DNA of 64,000 nucleotides from Marinomonas maritima (GTDB lineage Bacteria > Pseudomonadota > Gammaproteobacteria > Pseudomonadales > Marinomonadaceae). The stretch's first letter is position 1; each line of letters starts with the position of its first letter. The position numbers and the translations under genes were made by a program. Shown here piece by piece: positions 1 through 8,950 of this stretch. The stretch covers positions 553,501-617,500 of the forward strand of contig NZ_JAMZEG020000003.1 of assembly GCF_024435075.2 (NCBI RefSeq), written 5' to 3'. A model generated the notes under the pieces. The model had not been told where the DNA came from, ran no database searches, and saw nothing but the letters and a program-made list of their open reading frames with translations.

Positions 1-128
1 ATAATGGCCGACACCCTATTCATATTTTTTGGCACGAACGCTTCAACAATGACCTTGCTCATCGCTGGCTTAGAGAGCAAATTATTTTCTTTATGCGCGA
101 ATCACCTTGGATGCACTTACCTGATTAA
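1..128 (+). CDS. C-terminal end of a LysR-type transcriptional regulator (partial)
   Basis: An open frame enters from the left edge and stops at TAA 126-128. It encodes about 41 residues, including FWHERFNNDLAHRWLREQI. The W-H-x-R ... D-x-A-H-x-W-L-R-E pattern is the usual tail of the effector-binding domain of LysR-family regulators. Only the tail is visible, so target and effector are unknown. The next two genes are a DUF1653 gene on the other strand and the ast genes; regulation of the ast genes by this protein is possible but nothing here shows it. Confidence 0.6.
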   Translation, partial: NGRHPIHIFWHERFNNDLAHRWLREQIIFFMRESPWMHLPD

Positions 129-207
129 ATAAACGCCTGATTAAGCAACCGCCTGACCAAATAAACATCAGATTCAATGGCAGCCAAACCAACAAGCAAT
201 GTATCAA

Positions 208-429
208 TCATCCCGCGTCGCGCTCGGCTCTCACCCAGTCAAAGCGCGAAATGCTTTCCCCGTCGATTTCAACCGACTCTTTAAACATGGTTAGCGGTCT
301 AGCCCACCAGCCAAAATCGCCATATAAAGCCTGATAAATAACCAAACTCTCTTCTGTTTCACTGTGTTTTACCACACGTTCAACCCAATATTCAGCGCCT
401 TTATAATGCTGATATACGCCAGACTTCAT
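208..429 (-). CDS. DUF1653 family small protein
   Basis: A 73-residue protein starting MKSGVYQHYKGAEYWVE and containing YQALYGDFGWWARPLTMF and a FDWV tail. This matches the compact DUF1653 fold (about 60-75 residues) found as a free-standing protein in many Proteobacteria. The family pattern G-x-Y-x-H-Y-K-G ... Y-x-x-L-Y ... W-x-R-P-x-x-M-F is intact and the length is normal. No biochemical function is established. It stands alone between the LysR tail and astA, on the opposite strand to both. Confidence 0.8.
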   Translation of the reverse strand: MKSGVYQHYKGAEYWVERVVKHSETEESLVIYQALYGDFGWWARPLTMFKESVEIDGESISRFDWVRAERDAG

Positions 430-586
430 CTTTCATCCTTCTATACTTTTAAAAAATCGACCAAAAATAGCCAATATCCGGAAAAACTTGTCGCCAATAA
501 GAAAGTTACTCTCTTACGAACTTTGTCGTTCTCAGTAATAATACTTAACACATTATCGCTTATAACGAATTTTTCAGGGATTTAAT

Positions 587-1600
587 ATGTATCTAGTACG
601 TCCAGTAGATTTTGCAGATCTTCCCGCGCTGGAACGCCTTGCTCAACAGGTCGGTATTGGTATTACAAATTTCCCCGCGAACAGAGAGCGCTTAAACGAC
701 AAAATTGCCTCATCGCGCCGTTCTTTTCAAACGGATGTTGTACAGCCAGGGGATGAATCCTACTTGTTTGTGCTGGTCGACACCAGCAACGATAAAATAG
801 TCGGTTGTTGTGGCATCGATGCCATGGTCGGTGCTGATGCCCCTTTTTATAGCTACCGTATTGATGAAGTGGTTCACGCTTCCCCTCAACTGCAAATTCA
901 CAATCGTATTCCAGCCTTGTATTTATGCCATGACTACAGCGGCACAAGCCGTCTTATTGCTTTGGTCGTCGACAAAGCACACCAAAATCCGCTTGCCATG
1001 TCGTTGTTGTCAAAAGCTCGATTGCTGTTTATCGCTCGTTACCCTGAACGTTTTACTAAACGTCTCTTTGCTGAGCTTCGCGGTGAAAGTGACAAACAAG
1101 GCTACTCTGCTTTTTGGGATGCGCTAGGAAAACATTTTTTTTCCATGGACTTCCAAAAAGCCGACTACCTTTCAGCAGTAAGTAATAAACATTTTATCGC
1201 AGATTTAATGCCTCGTTACCCTATTTATGTGCCTACTTTGCCAGAAGCCGCACAAGACGTTATTGGTGTGATCCATGAAGACTCCAGCCAAAGCGCAGAT
1301 ATTCTATTAGATGAGGGGTTTGAGTTTCGAGGTTATGTGGATATTTTCGATGCAGGACCAACCATTGAAGCCAGAACAGAAAGCCTTAACACCATCACTC
1401 AGCAAAAAACAGGCAAGGCCCTTGCACTAACTGATACATCAAAAGGTGCCATGCACCTTATATCGGCGGGTCATTTAGACAGTTTTCGAGTCACAGCAGC
1501 ACCAGCAGAGCCACAAGTTGCCGGTTTAGCCTTAGAAAAAGTAACACAAGAACAACTCGCTATTTCAGCAGGCCACCGCATTCAGTGGGTCGCTCTGTAA
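587..1600 (+). CDS. astA: Arginine N-succinyltransferase subunit (AruF/AruG type)
   Basis: First enzyme of the arginine succinyltransferase (AST) pathway: transfers succinyl from succinyl-CoA to the alpha-amino group of arginine. The 337-residue product opens MYLVRPVDFADLPALERLA, the GNAT-like N-terminus of the AstA family. It carries family blocks LLSKARLLFIARYPERF, DALGKHFFSMDFQKADYLS, PIYVPTLPEAAQDVIG and YVDIFDAGPTIEART. An AGGGA ribosome site lies 6 bases before ATG 587. A second AstA-family gene follows, as in Pseudomonas, where AruF and AruG form a heteromeric enzyme. Which is alpha and which beta is not certain; AruF-like by gene order, though its sequence also resembles AruG. Confidence 0.92.
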   Translation: MYLVRPVDFADLPALERLAQQVGIGITNFPANRERLNDKIASSRRSFQTDVVQPGDESYLFVLVDTSNDKIVGCCGIDAMVGADAPFYSYRIDEVVHASPQLQIHNRIPALYLCHDYSGTSRLIALVVDKAHQNPLAMSLLSKARLLFIARYPERFTKRLFAELRGESDKQGYSAFWDALGKHFFSMDFQKADYLSAVSNKHFIADLMPRYPIYVPTLPEAAQDVIGVIHEDSSQSADILLDEGFEFRGYVDIFDAGPTIEARTESLNTITQQKTGKALALTDTSKGAMHLISAGHLDSFRVTAAPAEPQVAGLALEKVTQEQLAISAGHRIQWVAL

Positions 1601-1615
1601 ACAACAACTTACTAG

Positions 1616-1663
1616 AGACTTTTGCACTTTGCCATATGCGCATCAAAGGCAAAGCAAAGGTCT
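1616..1663 (+). promoter_or_regulatory. Stem-loop between the two astA genes
   Basis: Arms 1616-1633 and 1648-1663 are imperfect inverted repeats built from CTTTGCC/GGCAAAG and flanking AGAC/GTCT. They would fold as a long hairpin in the transcript between the two subunits. No T-run follows, so it is more likely an mRNA-stability or processing element than a terminator. Confidence 0.4.
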
Positions 1664-1708
1664 TAGCACCGTAAAAACGGTTTAATTAAACACGAGAGGA
1701 ATACCATC

Positions 1709-2752
1709 ATGATGGTCATACGCCCAATTTGTCAAAATGACCTAAAGTCACTTTATCGACTTGCTGAAAAAACGGGGGTGGGTTTCACCTCTCTTGTGCC
1801 AGACGAAGACATTCTACAAAAGAAAATCGATGGTGCGGTTCGTTCTTTTGCTAAAGATAATGTCACCAAACCGAGCAATGAAGACTACCTGATGGTGCTA
1901 GAAGACAGCACAACAGGCGACATTGTGGGTACATGCGGTGTATTAGCGACCGTTGGTTTAGATGAACCATTTTACAGTTACCACTTAGGTACCATTACTC
2001 ATGCTTCAAGAGAGCTTGGTGTCCATAACGCCGTACCAACGCTTATTTTGAATAATGACTTCACGGGTTGCAGTGAAATTTGCACGTTATTTTTAGAAGA
2101 GGACTTCCGCCATTCTAAAAATGGTCAGCTATTGTCTAAGGCACGCTTTATGTTCATGGCGCAATTTCCAGAGCGCTTTACTGAAAAGGTCTTTGCTGAA
2201 ATGCGCGGTGTGAGTGATGAAAACGGCGTGTCACCTTTATGGGAAAGCCTTGGACGTCACTTCTTTTCCATCGACTTTAAAGAAGCGGATGAATTAACAG
2301 CTCAAGGCAACAAACAATTCATCGCTGAATTGATGCCAAACAACCCTGTTTACGTGAACTTGCTGCCAAAAGAAGCCAGAGACGTTTTGGGACAGGTTCA
2401 TCAAAATACGGTTCCAGCGCGTCGTCTACTAGAGCAAGAAGGCTTTCGCTACGAGAATTACGTCGACATTTTTGATGGTGGGCCCAGCCTAGAAGCGCGT
2501 GTTCAGGATATTCGCGCCGTTCGTGATAGCCGCCTATGCCTTGCTAATATTGGCCAACCCAAAGGAATCGGAGAAGGAAGCTATTACCTCGTTTCCAACG
2601 CAAAAGTAACGGACTTTCGTTGCATCTTGGTTCAACGATCAATACCACCTGGCAGCGCCATGACTTTGACTCAAGAAGAAGCAGACAGCCTGTGTATCAT
2701 CACTAAAGAACCGGTACGAGTCGTCGAATTATCACCTTATTCAAGGGGCTAA
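1709..2752 (+). CDS. astA: Arginine N-succinyltransferase, second subunit (AruG type)
   Basis: A paralogue of the preceding gene, 347 residues, opening MMVIRPICQNDLKSLYRLAE. The same family blocks are present: LLSKARFMFMAQFPERF, WESLGRHFFSIDFKEAD, FIAELMPNNPVYVNLLP and YVDIFDGGPSLEARV. It is the partner subunit for arginine succinylation. The ribosome site AGAGGA (about 1695-1700) is 8 bases before ATG 1709, which favours that start over the adjacent ATG at 1712. The gap of 108 bases to the upstream subunit holds a stem-loop. The closely similar length and order to Pseudomonas aruF-aruG supports a heteromeric enzyme rather than redundancy. Confidence 0.92.
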   Translation: MMVIRPICQNDLKSLYRLAEKTGVGFTSLVPDEDILQKKIDGAVRSFAKDNVTKPSNEDYLMVLEDSTTGDIVGTCGVLATVGLDEPFYSYHLGTITHASRELGVHNAVPTLILNNDFTGCSEICTLFLEEDFRHSKNGQLLSKARFMFMAQFPERFTEKVFAEMRGVSDENGVSPLWESLGRHFFSIDFKEADELTAQGNKQFIAELMPNNPVYVNLLPKEARDVLGQVHQNTVPARRLLEQEGFRYENYVDIFDGGPSLEARVQDIRAVRDSRLCLANIGQPKGIGEGSYYLVSNAKVTDFRCILVQRSIPPGSAMTLTQEEADSLCIITKEPVRVVELSPYSRG

Positions 2753-2835
2753 TTATATCGCCCTTTGCGTGAATGGACTCCCTATTTTAGGGACATCAAT
2801 CAACAACCACTTACGCAACATTAAAAGGAGTCATT

Positions 2836-4317
2836 ATGAACACCATGAAACAAGCACATTACATAAACGGCCAATGGCTAGCAGGCGAAGGCCAATTATT
2901 CCGCTCTATTGATCCAGCGGACGCCAGCGTAGTATGGCAAGCAAACACGGCGGCGACGAGCCAAGTTGATCTTGCCATCAAGGCTGCCCGCAGCGCATTC
3001 CCAACTTGGGCCAATCGTCCGTTAGAAGAGCGTTTGACCATTATCGATGCCTTTGCCGCCCTAGTAAAAGAACACAGCGAAACCATCGCGACCGCCATCA
3101 GCCGAGAAACAGGCAAGCCAATTTGGGAAACTCGTACGGAAGCGGCCGCAATGGTCGGTAAAGTGGCTATCTCAAAACAGGCTTATCACGAAAGAACCGG
3201 TGAAAAAACCACACCGATGCCAGGCGCTACTGCACGTTTACGCCACCGTCCACATGGCGTTGTGGCCGTTTTTGGTCCTTACAACTTCCCCGGTCATCTA
3301 CCGAATGGTCACATAGTACCGGCGCTGATTGCTGGTAATACGGTTGTGTTTAAGCCCAGCGAACAAGCCCCTGCCACCTCCGATTTGATCCTTCAACTAT
3401 GGGAACAAGCGGGCTTGCCGGCTGGCGTGTTAAACATGGTACAGGGCGAACGAGAAACTGGCGTTGCCTTAGCAAATCATAACGGTATTGATGGTCTTTT
3501 CTTCACAGGAAGCCCACAAGTCGGACACATTCTACATAAAGACTTTGCAGGGCATCCAGGCAAAATTTTGGCCTTGGAAATGGGCGGCAACAACCCTCTT
3601 TTAGTGTCTGAAAAAATCGCTGATCAACGCGCCGCCGTGCATGAAATCATTCAATCAGCCTTTATTTCAGCAGGTCAACGCTGTACCTGTGCGCGCCGTT
3701 TATTACTGCCTAAAGGCCAGCTTGGCGATACCATTTTGCAATCTCTAGTAACCGCCACTAAAGCATTGAAAATTGATCGTTTCGATGCCAGCGAACAACC
3801 TTTCATGGGGCCTGTTGTTTCTGCTCAAGCCGCAGATGGTTTGATGCAAGCTTATCAAAAACTGGTTGCATTAGGCGCTACGCCTGTCTTAGAAATGACC
3901 CGCGGTGACAGCAAAACCGGTTACGTTACACCAGGTATTATCGACGCGACCGACATGCTAGAGAACTTACCCGATCAAGAATACTTTGGCCCTTTATTGA
4001 CGGTTATTCGCTACGACTCTTTGGATCAAGCCATGAGTATCGCGAACAACACGCAATTTGGCCTCTCTGCGGGTTTATTGTCCGATGATAAAACCGAATA
4101 CGAGTGGTTCTTGCAACACAGTCGTGCTGGCATTATCAACTGGAACCGTCAAACCACTGGTGCGTCAAGCAACGCTCCCTTTGGTGGAACAGGCGCCAGC
4201 GGCAACCACAGAGCAAGCGCTTACTACGCTGCTGATTACTGTGCTTACCCGGTTTCTAGCATCGAAGCAGACAGCTTAACCATGCCAGAAAAACTGGGGC
4301 ACGGTCTAACGTTATAG
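2836..4317 (+). CDS. astD: N-succinylglutamate 5-semialdehyde dehydrogenase
   Basis: NAD-dependent oxidation of succinylglutamate semialdehyde to succinylglutamate, the fourth AST step. It is 493 residues, the normal AstD length. Aldehyde dehydrogenase landmarks are intact: FGPYNFPGHLPNGHIVPAL, the general base Glu248 in LALEMGGNN, catalytic Cys283 in GQRCTCARR, and the C-terminal PFGGTGASGNHR block. A strong AAAAGGAG site (2823-2830) sits 5 bases before ATG 2836. It lies between the succinyltransferase pair and astB, so the operon order is astA-astA-astD-astB. No astC or astE is visible in the window; astC may lie to the left of it. Confidence 0.96.
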   Translation: MNTMKQAHYINGQWLAGEGQLFRSIDPADASVVWQANTAATSQVDLAIKAARSAFPTWANRPLEERLTIIDAFAALVKEHSETIATAISRETGKPIWETRTEAAAMVGKVAISKQAYHERTGEKTTPMPGATARLRHRPHGVVAVFGPYNFPGHLPNGHIVPALIAGNTVVFKPSEQAPATSDLILQLWEQAGLPAGVLNMVQGERETGVALANHNGIDGLFFTGSPQVGHILHKDFAGHPGKILALEMGGNNPLLVSEKIADQRAAVHEIIQSAFISAGQRCTCARRLLLPKGQLGDTILQSLVTATKALKIDRFDASEQPFMGPVVSAQAADGLMQAYQKLVALGATPVLEMTRGDSKTGYVTPGIIDATDMLENLPDQEYFGPLLTVIRYDSLDQAMSIANNTQFGLSAGLLSDDKTEYEWFLQHSRAGIINWNRQTTGASSNAPFGGTGASGNHRASAYYAADYCAYPVSSIEADSLTMPEKLGHGLTL

Positions 4318-4367
4318 TGTAAAACAAAGACCTTAGCACTTAGATAATCAACACGATTGAGGTAATT

Positions 4368-5714
4368 ATGAACACAGCGACAGAAGCCAATTTTGATGGC
4401 TTAGTGGGCCCAACCCACAATTACAGCGGCCTTTCTTTTGGTAATGTCGCTTCTTTAAACAACTCAGCACGATCATCAAACCCAAAAGCCGCAGCTAAAC
4501 AAGGCTTAACCAAGATGAAAGCCTTGGCGGACATGGGCTTTGTTCAAGGCGTACTAGCGCCTCATGAACGCCCACATATTCCGACGTTGCGCCGTCTTGG
4601 TTTTTCTGGCAGCGATGCCAACGTATTAGAACAAGCCGCGAAGCAAGCTCCTAAGCTTTTGGCTGCGGTGAGTTCCGCCTCTTGCATGTGGACAGCCAAC
4701 GCTGCCACCGTATCACCAAGTGGCGACACGGTTGACGGCCGAGTTCACTTCACTCCGGCTAACTTAGTTAATAAGTTTCACCGTTCGATCGAACACGAAA
4801 CCACAGGGACCATTTTACAGGCCACGTTTAAAGATGATAAACACTTCGCTCATCACGCCGCATTACCAAGTGTTGATCATTTTGGTGACGAAGGCGCCGC
4901 GAACCATACGCGTTTTTGCCACGGTTATGGCGAACAAGGCATTGAGTTTTTTGTTTATGGAATGGAAGCTTTCAACAACAGTGGCCTTCGCCCAGCAAAA
5001 TTTCCTGCTCGTCATACCTTAGAAGCATCACAAGCCGTTGCTCGCCGTCATGGATTATCGCCGGATCAAGTGGTTTACGCTCAGCAGAATCCAGCGGTTA
5101 TTGACGCGGGAGTTTTCCATAACGACGTTATCGCCGTGGGCAATCGCAATGCGCATTTCTATCATCAAGAAGCGTTTCTAGACACCGCTCAAATGAAACA
5201 AGATTTGCTAACAGCGTGGGGAGACAGAGCCTCTCAGTTTCACCTGATTGAAGTGCCAAGCGCTTCGGTATCGGTACAAGATTGCATTCAGTCTTATCTG
5301 TTTAACAGCCAGCTATTGAGCCGTGGCGACAATGACATGGTATTGATCGTACCGGGAGAATGTGAAAATAACCCTGCAGTTTGGGCATATCTAAACAGTT
5401 TAGTTGCAGGCAACTCACCGATCAATGAAGTGAAAGTGTTTGACCTAAAACAAAGCATGAGTAATGGTGGTGGACCAGCTTGCCTTCGACTTAGAGTGGC
5501 CTTAACCGACGCTGAGCGCAACGCGATTAACCCCTCCACACTGATGAATGACGCGTTATTTGGACAATTAAATGATTGGGTAGACAAGCATTACCGTGAT
5601 GAACTGCATGAAGCGGATCTTGCTGACCCTAAACTGTTAATAGAAAGCCGACATGCGCTAGATGAACTGACCCAAATAATGAATCTCGGAAGTGTTTACG
5701 AATTTCAAAAGTAA
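4368..5714 (+). CDS. astB: N-succinylarginine dihydrolase
   Basis: Hydrolyses N2-succinylarginine to succinylornithine, releasing CO2 and two ammonia molecules; second AST step. It is 448 residues, typical for the family. The opening NFDGLVGPTHNYSGLSFGN, the internal FGDEGAANHTRF and FHNDVIAVGN, and the SNGGGPACLRLRV block with the putative nucleophile Cys372 are all present. A GAGG site precedes ATG 4368. It is the last gene of the ast cluster, closed by a perfect terminator stem five bases after its stop. Confidence 0.96.
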   Translation: MNTATEANFDGLVGPTHNYSGLSFGNVASLNNSARSSNPKAAAKQGLTKMKALADMGFVQGVLAPHERPHIPTLRRLGFSGSDANVLEQAAKQAPKLLAAVSSASCMWTANAATVSPSGDTVDGRVHFTPANLVNKFHRSIEHETTGTILQATFKDDKHFAHHAALPSVDHFGDEGAANHTRFCHGYGEQGIEFFVYGMEAFNNSGLRPAKFPARHTLEASQAVARRHGLSPDQVVYAQQNPAVIDAGVFHNDVIAVGNRNAHFYHQEAFLDTAQMKQDLLTAWGDRASQFHLIEVPSASVSVQDCIQSYLFNSQLLSRGDNDMVLIVPGECENNPAVWAYLNSLVAGNSPINEVKVFDLKQSMSNGGGPACLRLRVALTDAERNAINPSTLMNDALFGQLNDWVDKHYRDELHEADLADPKLLIESRHALDELTQIMNLGSVYEFQK

Positions 5715-5718
5715 CATT

Positions 5719-5761
5719 AACAACCCCCTCCCAACCAAAGGGAGATTGGGAGGGGGTTGTT
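5719..5761. terminator. Bidirectional terminator, perfect 16-bp stem
   Basis: Arms 5719-5734 (AACAACCCCCTCCCAA) and 5746-5761 are perfectly complementary, with an 11-base loop. The stem sits between the converging ends of astB and the DUF1904 gene and can stop transcription from both sides. Confidence 0.85.
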
Positions 5762-5768
5762 CTAATAG

Positions 5769-6101
5769 CTAAAAATGCTCGCCGTTTTCGTAATAATCTT
5801 TGCCTTGTAGGTCGTGGAACAACACGGTTATGTCTTGTCCACTGTCAACCAAGGGTCTAATCAACTCCTCGATGATCAAAGCCACTTTTCGTTTTACTTC
5901 ATCGCCTCGATCAAACCACAGCACATCAAAAAAGGGATACGCAGGAGAAGCGCCACCAACGGCAAGGTAGGTCGTTGGCTGATACTCAAGCGTAAAATGC
6001 GAATTAGGCGTATCCGTCATTTCTGCCAAATTCTCAATCAATATATCAGCAACAGACTCTAGTTCGTCAAATGCTAAGCCGCGTACACGTATATGAGGCA
6101 T
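5769..6101 (-). CDS. DUF1904 family protein
   Basis: A 110-residue protein starting MPHIRVRGLAFDELESVA, with FPFFDVLWFDR-like centre (PAYPFFDVLWFDRGDEVK) and a D-I-T-V-L-F-H end. This resembles DUF1904, a small family with a tautomerase-like layout (Pro after the initiator Met, one short beta-alpha-beta repeat). No function is proven; a retained Pro2 is consistent with, but does not show, tautomerase chemistry. It is 54 bases upstream of, and on the same strand as, the DUF2914 gene that precedes it in transcription order. Confidence 0.7.
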   Translation of the reverse strand: MPHIRVRGLAFDELESVADILIENLAEMTDTPNSHFTLEYQPTTYLAVGGASPAYPFFDVLWFDRGDEVKRKVALIIEELIRPLVDSGQDITVLFHDLQGKDYYENGEHF

Positions 6102-6154
6102 AACTGTCCTTATCTATAACGTTCAATTAATCACGTTCAATCGCGAATGAATGG

Positions 6155-6562
6155 TTAATATTCATCCACATAATCAAATGAATGTGTCTCAACGATGTTT
6201 CCATCAAGCACAATGTCCACGCTCCACTTACCATCAAACCCAGGCATCAAACGCTTGCTTGACCAAACACGCCAGCGATCACCACCAATATCAAAAGCAA
6301 CATCCGCCTGTTCTTCTCCGTCCAATTTCCAACGGTGAATCACTTGGCTGTCAGACATTCCTCGTAAATCTGTGAAAAAATAGACGCGTTGGATCTCACC
6401 ATACTCTACTTTTACAACGGGGCCGATATCATCAATCGGCTCTCGATCAATAACATCGGTTGAAAACTGAGCTCGGGCAACGGTGCCTTCAGCCCAAACG
6501 GGTAATATCGTTAAAAACGATAAAAATCCAGCGAGCACAACTCGTGTTAGCGTCTGCCACAT
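6155..6562 (-). CDS. Exported DUF2914 protein
   Basis: A 135-residue protein with a clear signal peptide (MWQTLTRVVLAGFLSFLTILP, then AWA-like WAEG cleavage region), followed by one DUF2914 domain. Recognisable pieces are VYFFTDLRGMSD, IHRWKLDGEEQ, RVWSSKRLMPGFDGKWSV and a final VETHSFDYV. DUF2914 is a small beta-rich periplasmic or surface domain of unknown role. It is probably cotranscribed with the DUF1904 gene downstream of it. Confidence 0.75.
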   Translation of the reverse strand: MWQTLTRVVLAGFLSFLTILPVWAEGTVARAQFSTDVIDREPIDDIGPVVKVEYGEIQRVYFFTDLRGMSDSQVIHRWKLDGEEQADVAFDIGGDRWRVWSSKRLMPGFDGKWSVDIVLDGNIVETHSFDYVDEY

Positions 6563-6667
6563 AGTAAAATCCTATTATGTTTTTCGTTGAGGACCATAAG
6601 AACACGGTTTTTCACACTGTATTTTTTATGATAAATCTAAGGATAAAGTTAGCTTAAAATGATGTAA

Positions 6668-6712
6668 AAAAAACGAGAGTTTTGTGTAATTTTGCAATCT
6701 CTCTCGTTTTTT
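6668..6712 (-). terminator. Terminator downstream of gpt
   Basis: Inverted repeat 6668-6679 / 6701-6712 (AAAAAACGAGAG with CTCTCGTTTTTT), with a 21-base loop. Read on the minus strand it ends in a T-run and lies 43 bases beyond the gpt stop. Confidence 0.65.
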
Positions 6713-6754
6713 AACTGTAAATACATGACAGGAAATAGACACGAGGGGTAATAC

Positions 6755-7255
6755 TTATTTTTCCTGACGATCCGCTAACGGCGTCGAAAACGTGTATTCC
6801 ATATCCCAAGGGAAACGAATCCAAGTATCTTGGCTCACTTCAGTGATAAAAGTATCAACCAATGGTTTACCGGCAGGCTTGGCATAAATCGTTGCAAAAT
6901 GCGCTTTTGGCAACATTTCGCGTACTTTCGCCGCTGTTCGTCCCGTGTCTACAAGGTCATCAACTAGGATAAAACCTTCGCCGTCCCCTTCCACACCTTT
7001 CAAAACGCTCAATTCGCCCTGTTTCATCGCTGCGTCGCCTTGTTCGTCAGCGCCATAGCTGACAATACAAATTGTATCAATCAAACGTATGTCCATTTCC
7101 CGACACAAAATAGCCGCTGGCACCAAACCACCGCGAGTAATCGCGATAATGCCTTTCCAAGGACCTTGTTCAAGCAATCGCCAAGACAAAGCACGCGCAT
7201 TTCTATGCAACTCTTCCCATGATACTGGAAAATCTTTTGAATAAGGGATCATCAA
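6755..7255 (-). CDS. gpt: Xanthine-guanine phosphoribosyltransferase
   Basis: Purine salvage: converts guanine or xanthine plus PRPP to GMP or XMP. It is 166 residues; E. coli Gpt is 152. The PRPP-binding signature ILVDDLVDTGRTA is at residues 96-108. The N-terminal IPYSKDFPVSWEELHRNARAL and the IAITRGGLVPAAIL block are typical of the family. It starts with two Met codons (7255 and 7252). It is a single-gene unit with its own terminator. Confidence 0.93.
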   Translation of the reverse strand: MMIPYSKDFPVSWEELHRNARALSWRLLEQGPWKGIIAITRGGLVPAAILCREMDIRLIDTICIVSYGADEQGDAAMKQGELSVLKGVEGDGEGFILVDDLVDTGRTAAKVREMLPKAHFATIYAKPAGKPLVDTFITEVSQDTWIRFPWDMEYTFSTPLADRQEK

Positions 7256-7346
7256 GGCTCCTACGCTTTATTAAGCTATCGGTTATCGTGTTTCAATATC
7301 TATAATGATAGAAACCACTCATTATTACCAAAAATATTGAATTACA

Positions 7347-7868
7347 CTAGAAGGGAGGGGATTTTAACGGCATAGGCAGTCCCGCCGCAACAAAAGTTAC
7401 CCGATCGGACAATTTAGCCAATGCTTGGTTCATCGCACCCGCCTCATCGCCAAAGCGCCTAGCTAGCGCATTCATCGGCATAATCCCCAAACCCACTTCG
7501 CTGGAGACCAAGACCAAGTCCCCTTGAAACTGCTCGACGGCATCCAATAATACGGCTTTTTCCTGCTGTAATCGAGTCTCATCTTCTAAGCACAATAAGT
7601 TCGTCAACCACAGAGTAAAGCATTCTACAATCACCGCTTGGTCCGCTGAGTTCATTCTATTTAGCACGCCTGCAAGCGCCAATGGCTCTTCTATTAATTG
7701 CCACTCTTGAGGGCGATTCTCTTTATGCAAACGCACTCGGTCGGCCATTTCGTCATCCCACACTTGAGAGGTCGCAACATAACAAACTGGTTTACCGGAA
7801 GCGGCCACTTGCTCTTGAGCAAAGGCACTTTTTCCACTGCGTACGCCACCAAGCACTAAATGTTTCAT
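7347..7868 (-). CDS. cobU: Adenosylcobinamide kinase / guanylyltransferase
   Basis: Bifunctional enzyme of cobalamin nucleotide-loop assembly: phosphorylates adenosylcobinamide and attaches GMP. It is 173 residues. The P-loop GGVRSGKS is at residues 7-14, and family blocks CYVATSQVWDDEM, HKENRPQEW and VSSEVGLGIMP follow. Its start overlaps the end of the upstream aminotransferase-like gene by four bases, so the two are translationally coupled. cobS and cobT, which would complete the loop, are not in the window. Confidence 0.93.
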   Translation of the reverse strand: MKHLVLGGVRSGKSAFAQEQVAASGKPVCYVATSQVWDDEMADRVRLHKENRPQEWQLIEEPLALAGVLNRMNSADQAVIVECFTLWLTNLLCLEDETRLQQEKAVLLDAVEQFQGDLVLVSSEVGLGIMPMNALARRFGDEAGAMNQALAKLSDRVTFVAAGLPMPLKSPPF

Positions 7869-8950
7869 GCTAACTCTCGTCCTCCTGCGCTTTTTAATAG
7901 TCGAATCAATGCTTTATCCAAACCGTCAATTTCGCTCATCGCAGGCAATGCCACACGAATCCAGCCATCACCCAAGCGAGTATGAATGCCAACTTGATGT
8001 AGCATTTCAAAAACTTGTACGGCGTATTCATGACTTTCGAGCGTCCAAGTAATAAACAATGGATGTATCACACTGTCTTGGGAATCAAAAATAGTATTAA
8101 ATTTTGGCATGACACGTTCAATAAACACGGCTTGTCGGGCGTTTAAAGATTGTAATGCTTGTACTTGCCACACCACATCGGTAAACGCCAAACTCACTAA
8201 GTGCAAGCTCGGTGTCGCGACAGGCCAAGGTCCTAAAAGGTTTTTAAAAGCGCTTTGCCATTTCTTCGCACAAAACACAAAACCCACTCGAGCTCCGGCG
8301 AGACCAAAAAACTTTCCGACTGACCGAAGGACAAATAGAGACTCAGGCCAATGGAATTGCGATACATCAGCCAACAGACTTCGCTCAGGGCAAGGATCAA
8401 TAAAGGCCTCGTCAACCACCAAACTCGCGCCCTGCTTTTCAGCGTGATCAATCAACGTCGATAACGTAGACGCTGGCGTCCATTCTCCCGTTGGGTTGTT
8501 TGGCTGAATGACTACGGCGACCGCAAAACTCTGCTCAAGCAACTCTTCCAGCACGTCATAATAAACAAGTTCATAACCCCATTTCTTCCAAGCAAACGCG
8601 TGTTCTTGGTAACCTACACGAGGCACAAAAACGCGCAGATCGCTTAACGGTTTGGACTCACGAAGAAGAATCGGTAAAGATTCAATAATATGCTGAGAGC
8701 CTGCACCAATCGCAATAGGCCGACAACCGTAATAGCCTTCGGCAACGTCCAGTAAAGCCACTTGATCGGGTAAATCCATCCATAAAGACGAATCTATCTG
8801 AGGAATAGGCCAAGGCTCACGATTACACGCCGAAGACAAATCCAACCAGCTTAGTGCTTTATCGCCTACTTTTCGTTGCCAGCCAGCCAAATCACCGCCG
8901 TGTTTTGGTGGTGTTAGATCTAATGCAGAAACCACTTGTTGAGAAGACAT
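7865..8950 (-). CDS. cobC: L-threonine-O-3-phosphate decarboxylase (cobalamin side chain)
   Basis: PLP enzyme of aminotransferase class I/II fold that makes the aminopropanol phosphate linker of cobalamin (called CobD in Salmonella, CobC in Pseudomonas). The probable PLP lysine is in SVGKFFGLAGARVGF (Lys213 from this start), and the VVIQPNNPTGEW and VVDEAFIDPCPE blocks are classic for the fold. Upstream in-frame ATGs exist at 8980 and 8965, but ATG 8950 overlaps the cbiB stop as TAATG, so I choose it (361 residues). It is coupled on both sides: cbiB upstream, cobU downstream. Confidence 0.9.
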   Translation of the reverse strand: MSSQQVVSALDLTPPKHGGDLAGWQRKVGDKALSWLDLSSACNREPWPIPQIDSSLWMDLPDQVALLDVAEGYYGCRPIAIGAGSQHIIESLPILLRESKPLSDLRVFVPRVGYQEHAFAWKKWGYELVYYDVLEELLEQSFAVAVVIQPNNPTGEWTPASTLSTLIDHAEKQGASLVVDEAFIDPCPERSLLADVSQFHWPESLFVLRSVGKFFGLAGARVGFVFCAKKWQSAFKNLLGPWPVATPSLHLVSLAFTDVVWQVQALQSLNARQAVFIERVMPKFNTIFDSQDSVIHPLFITWTLESHEYAVQVFEMLHQVGIHTRLGDGWIRVALPAMSEIDGLDKALIRLLKSAGGRELA

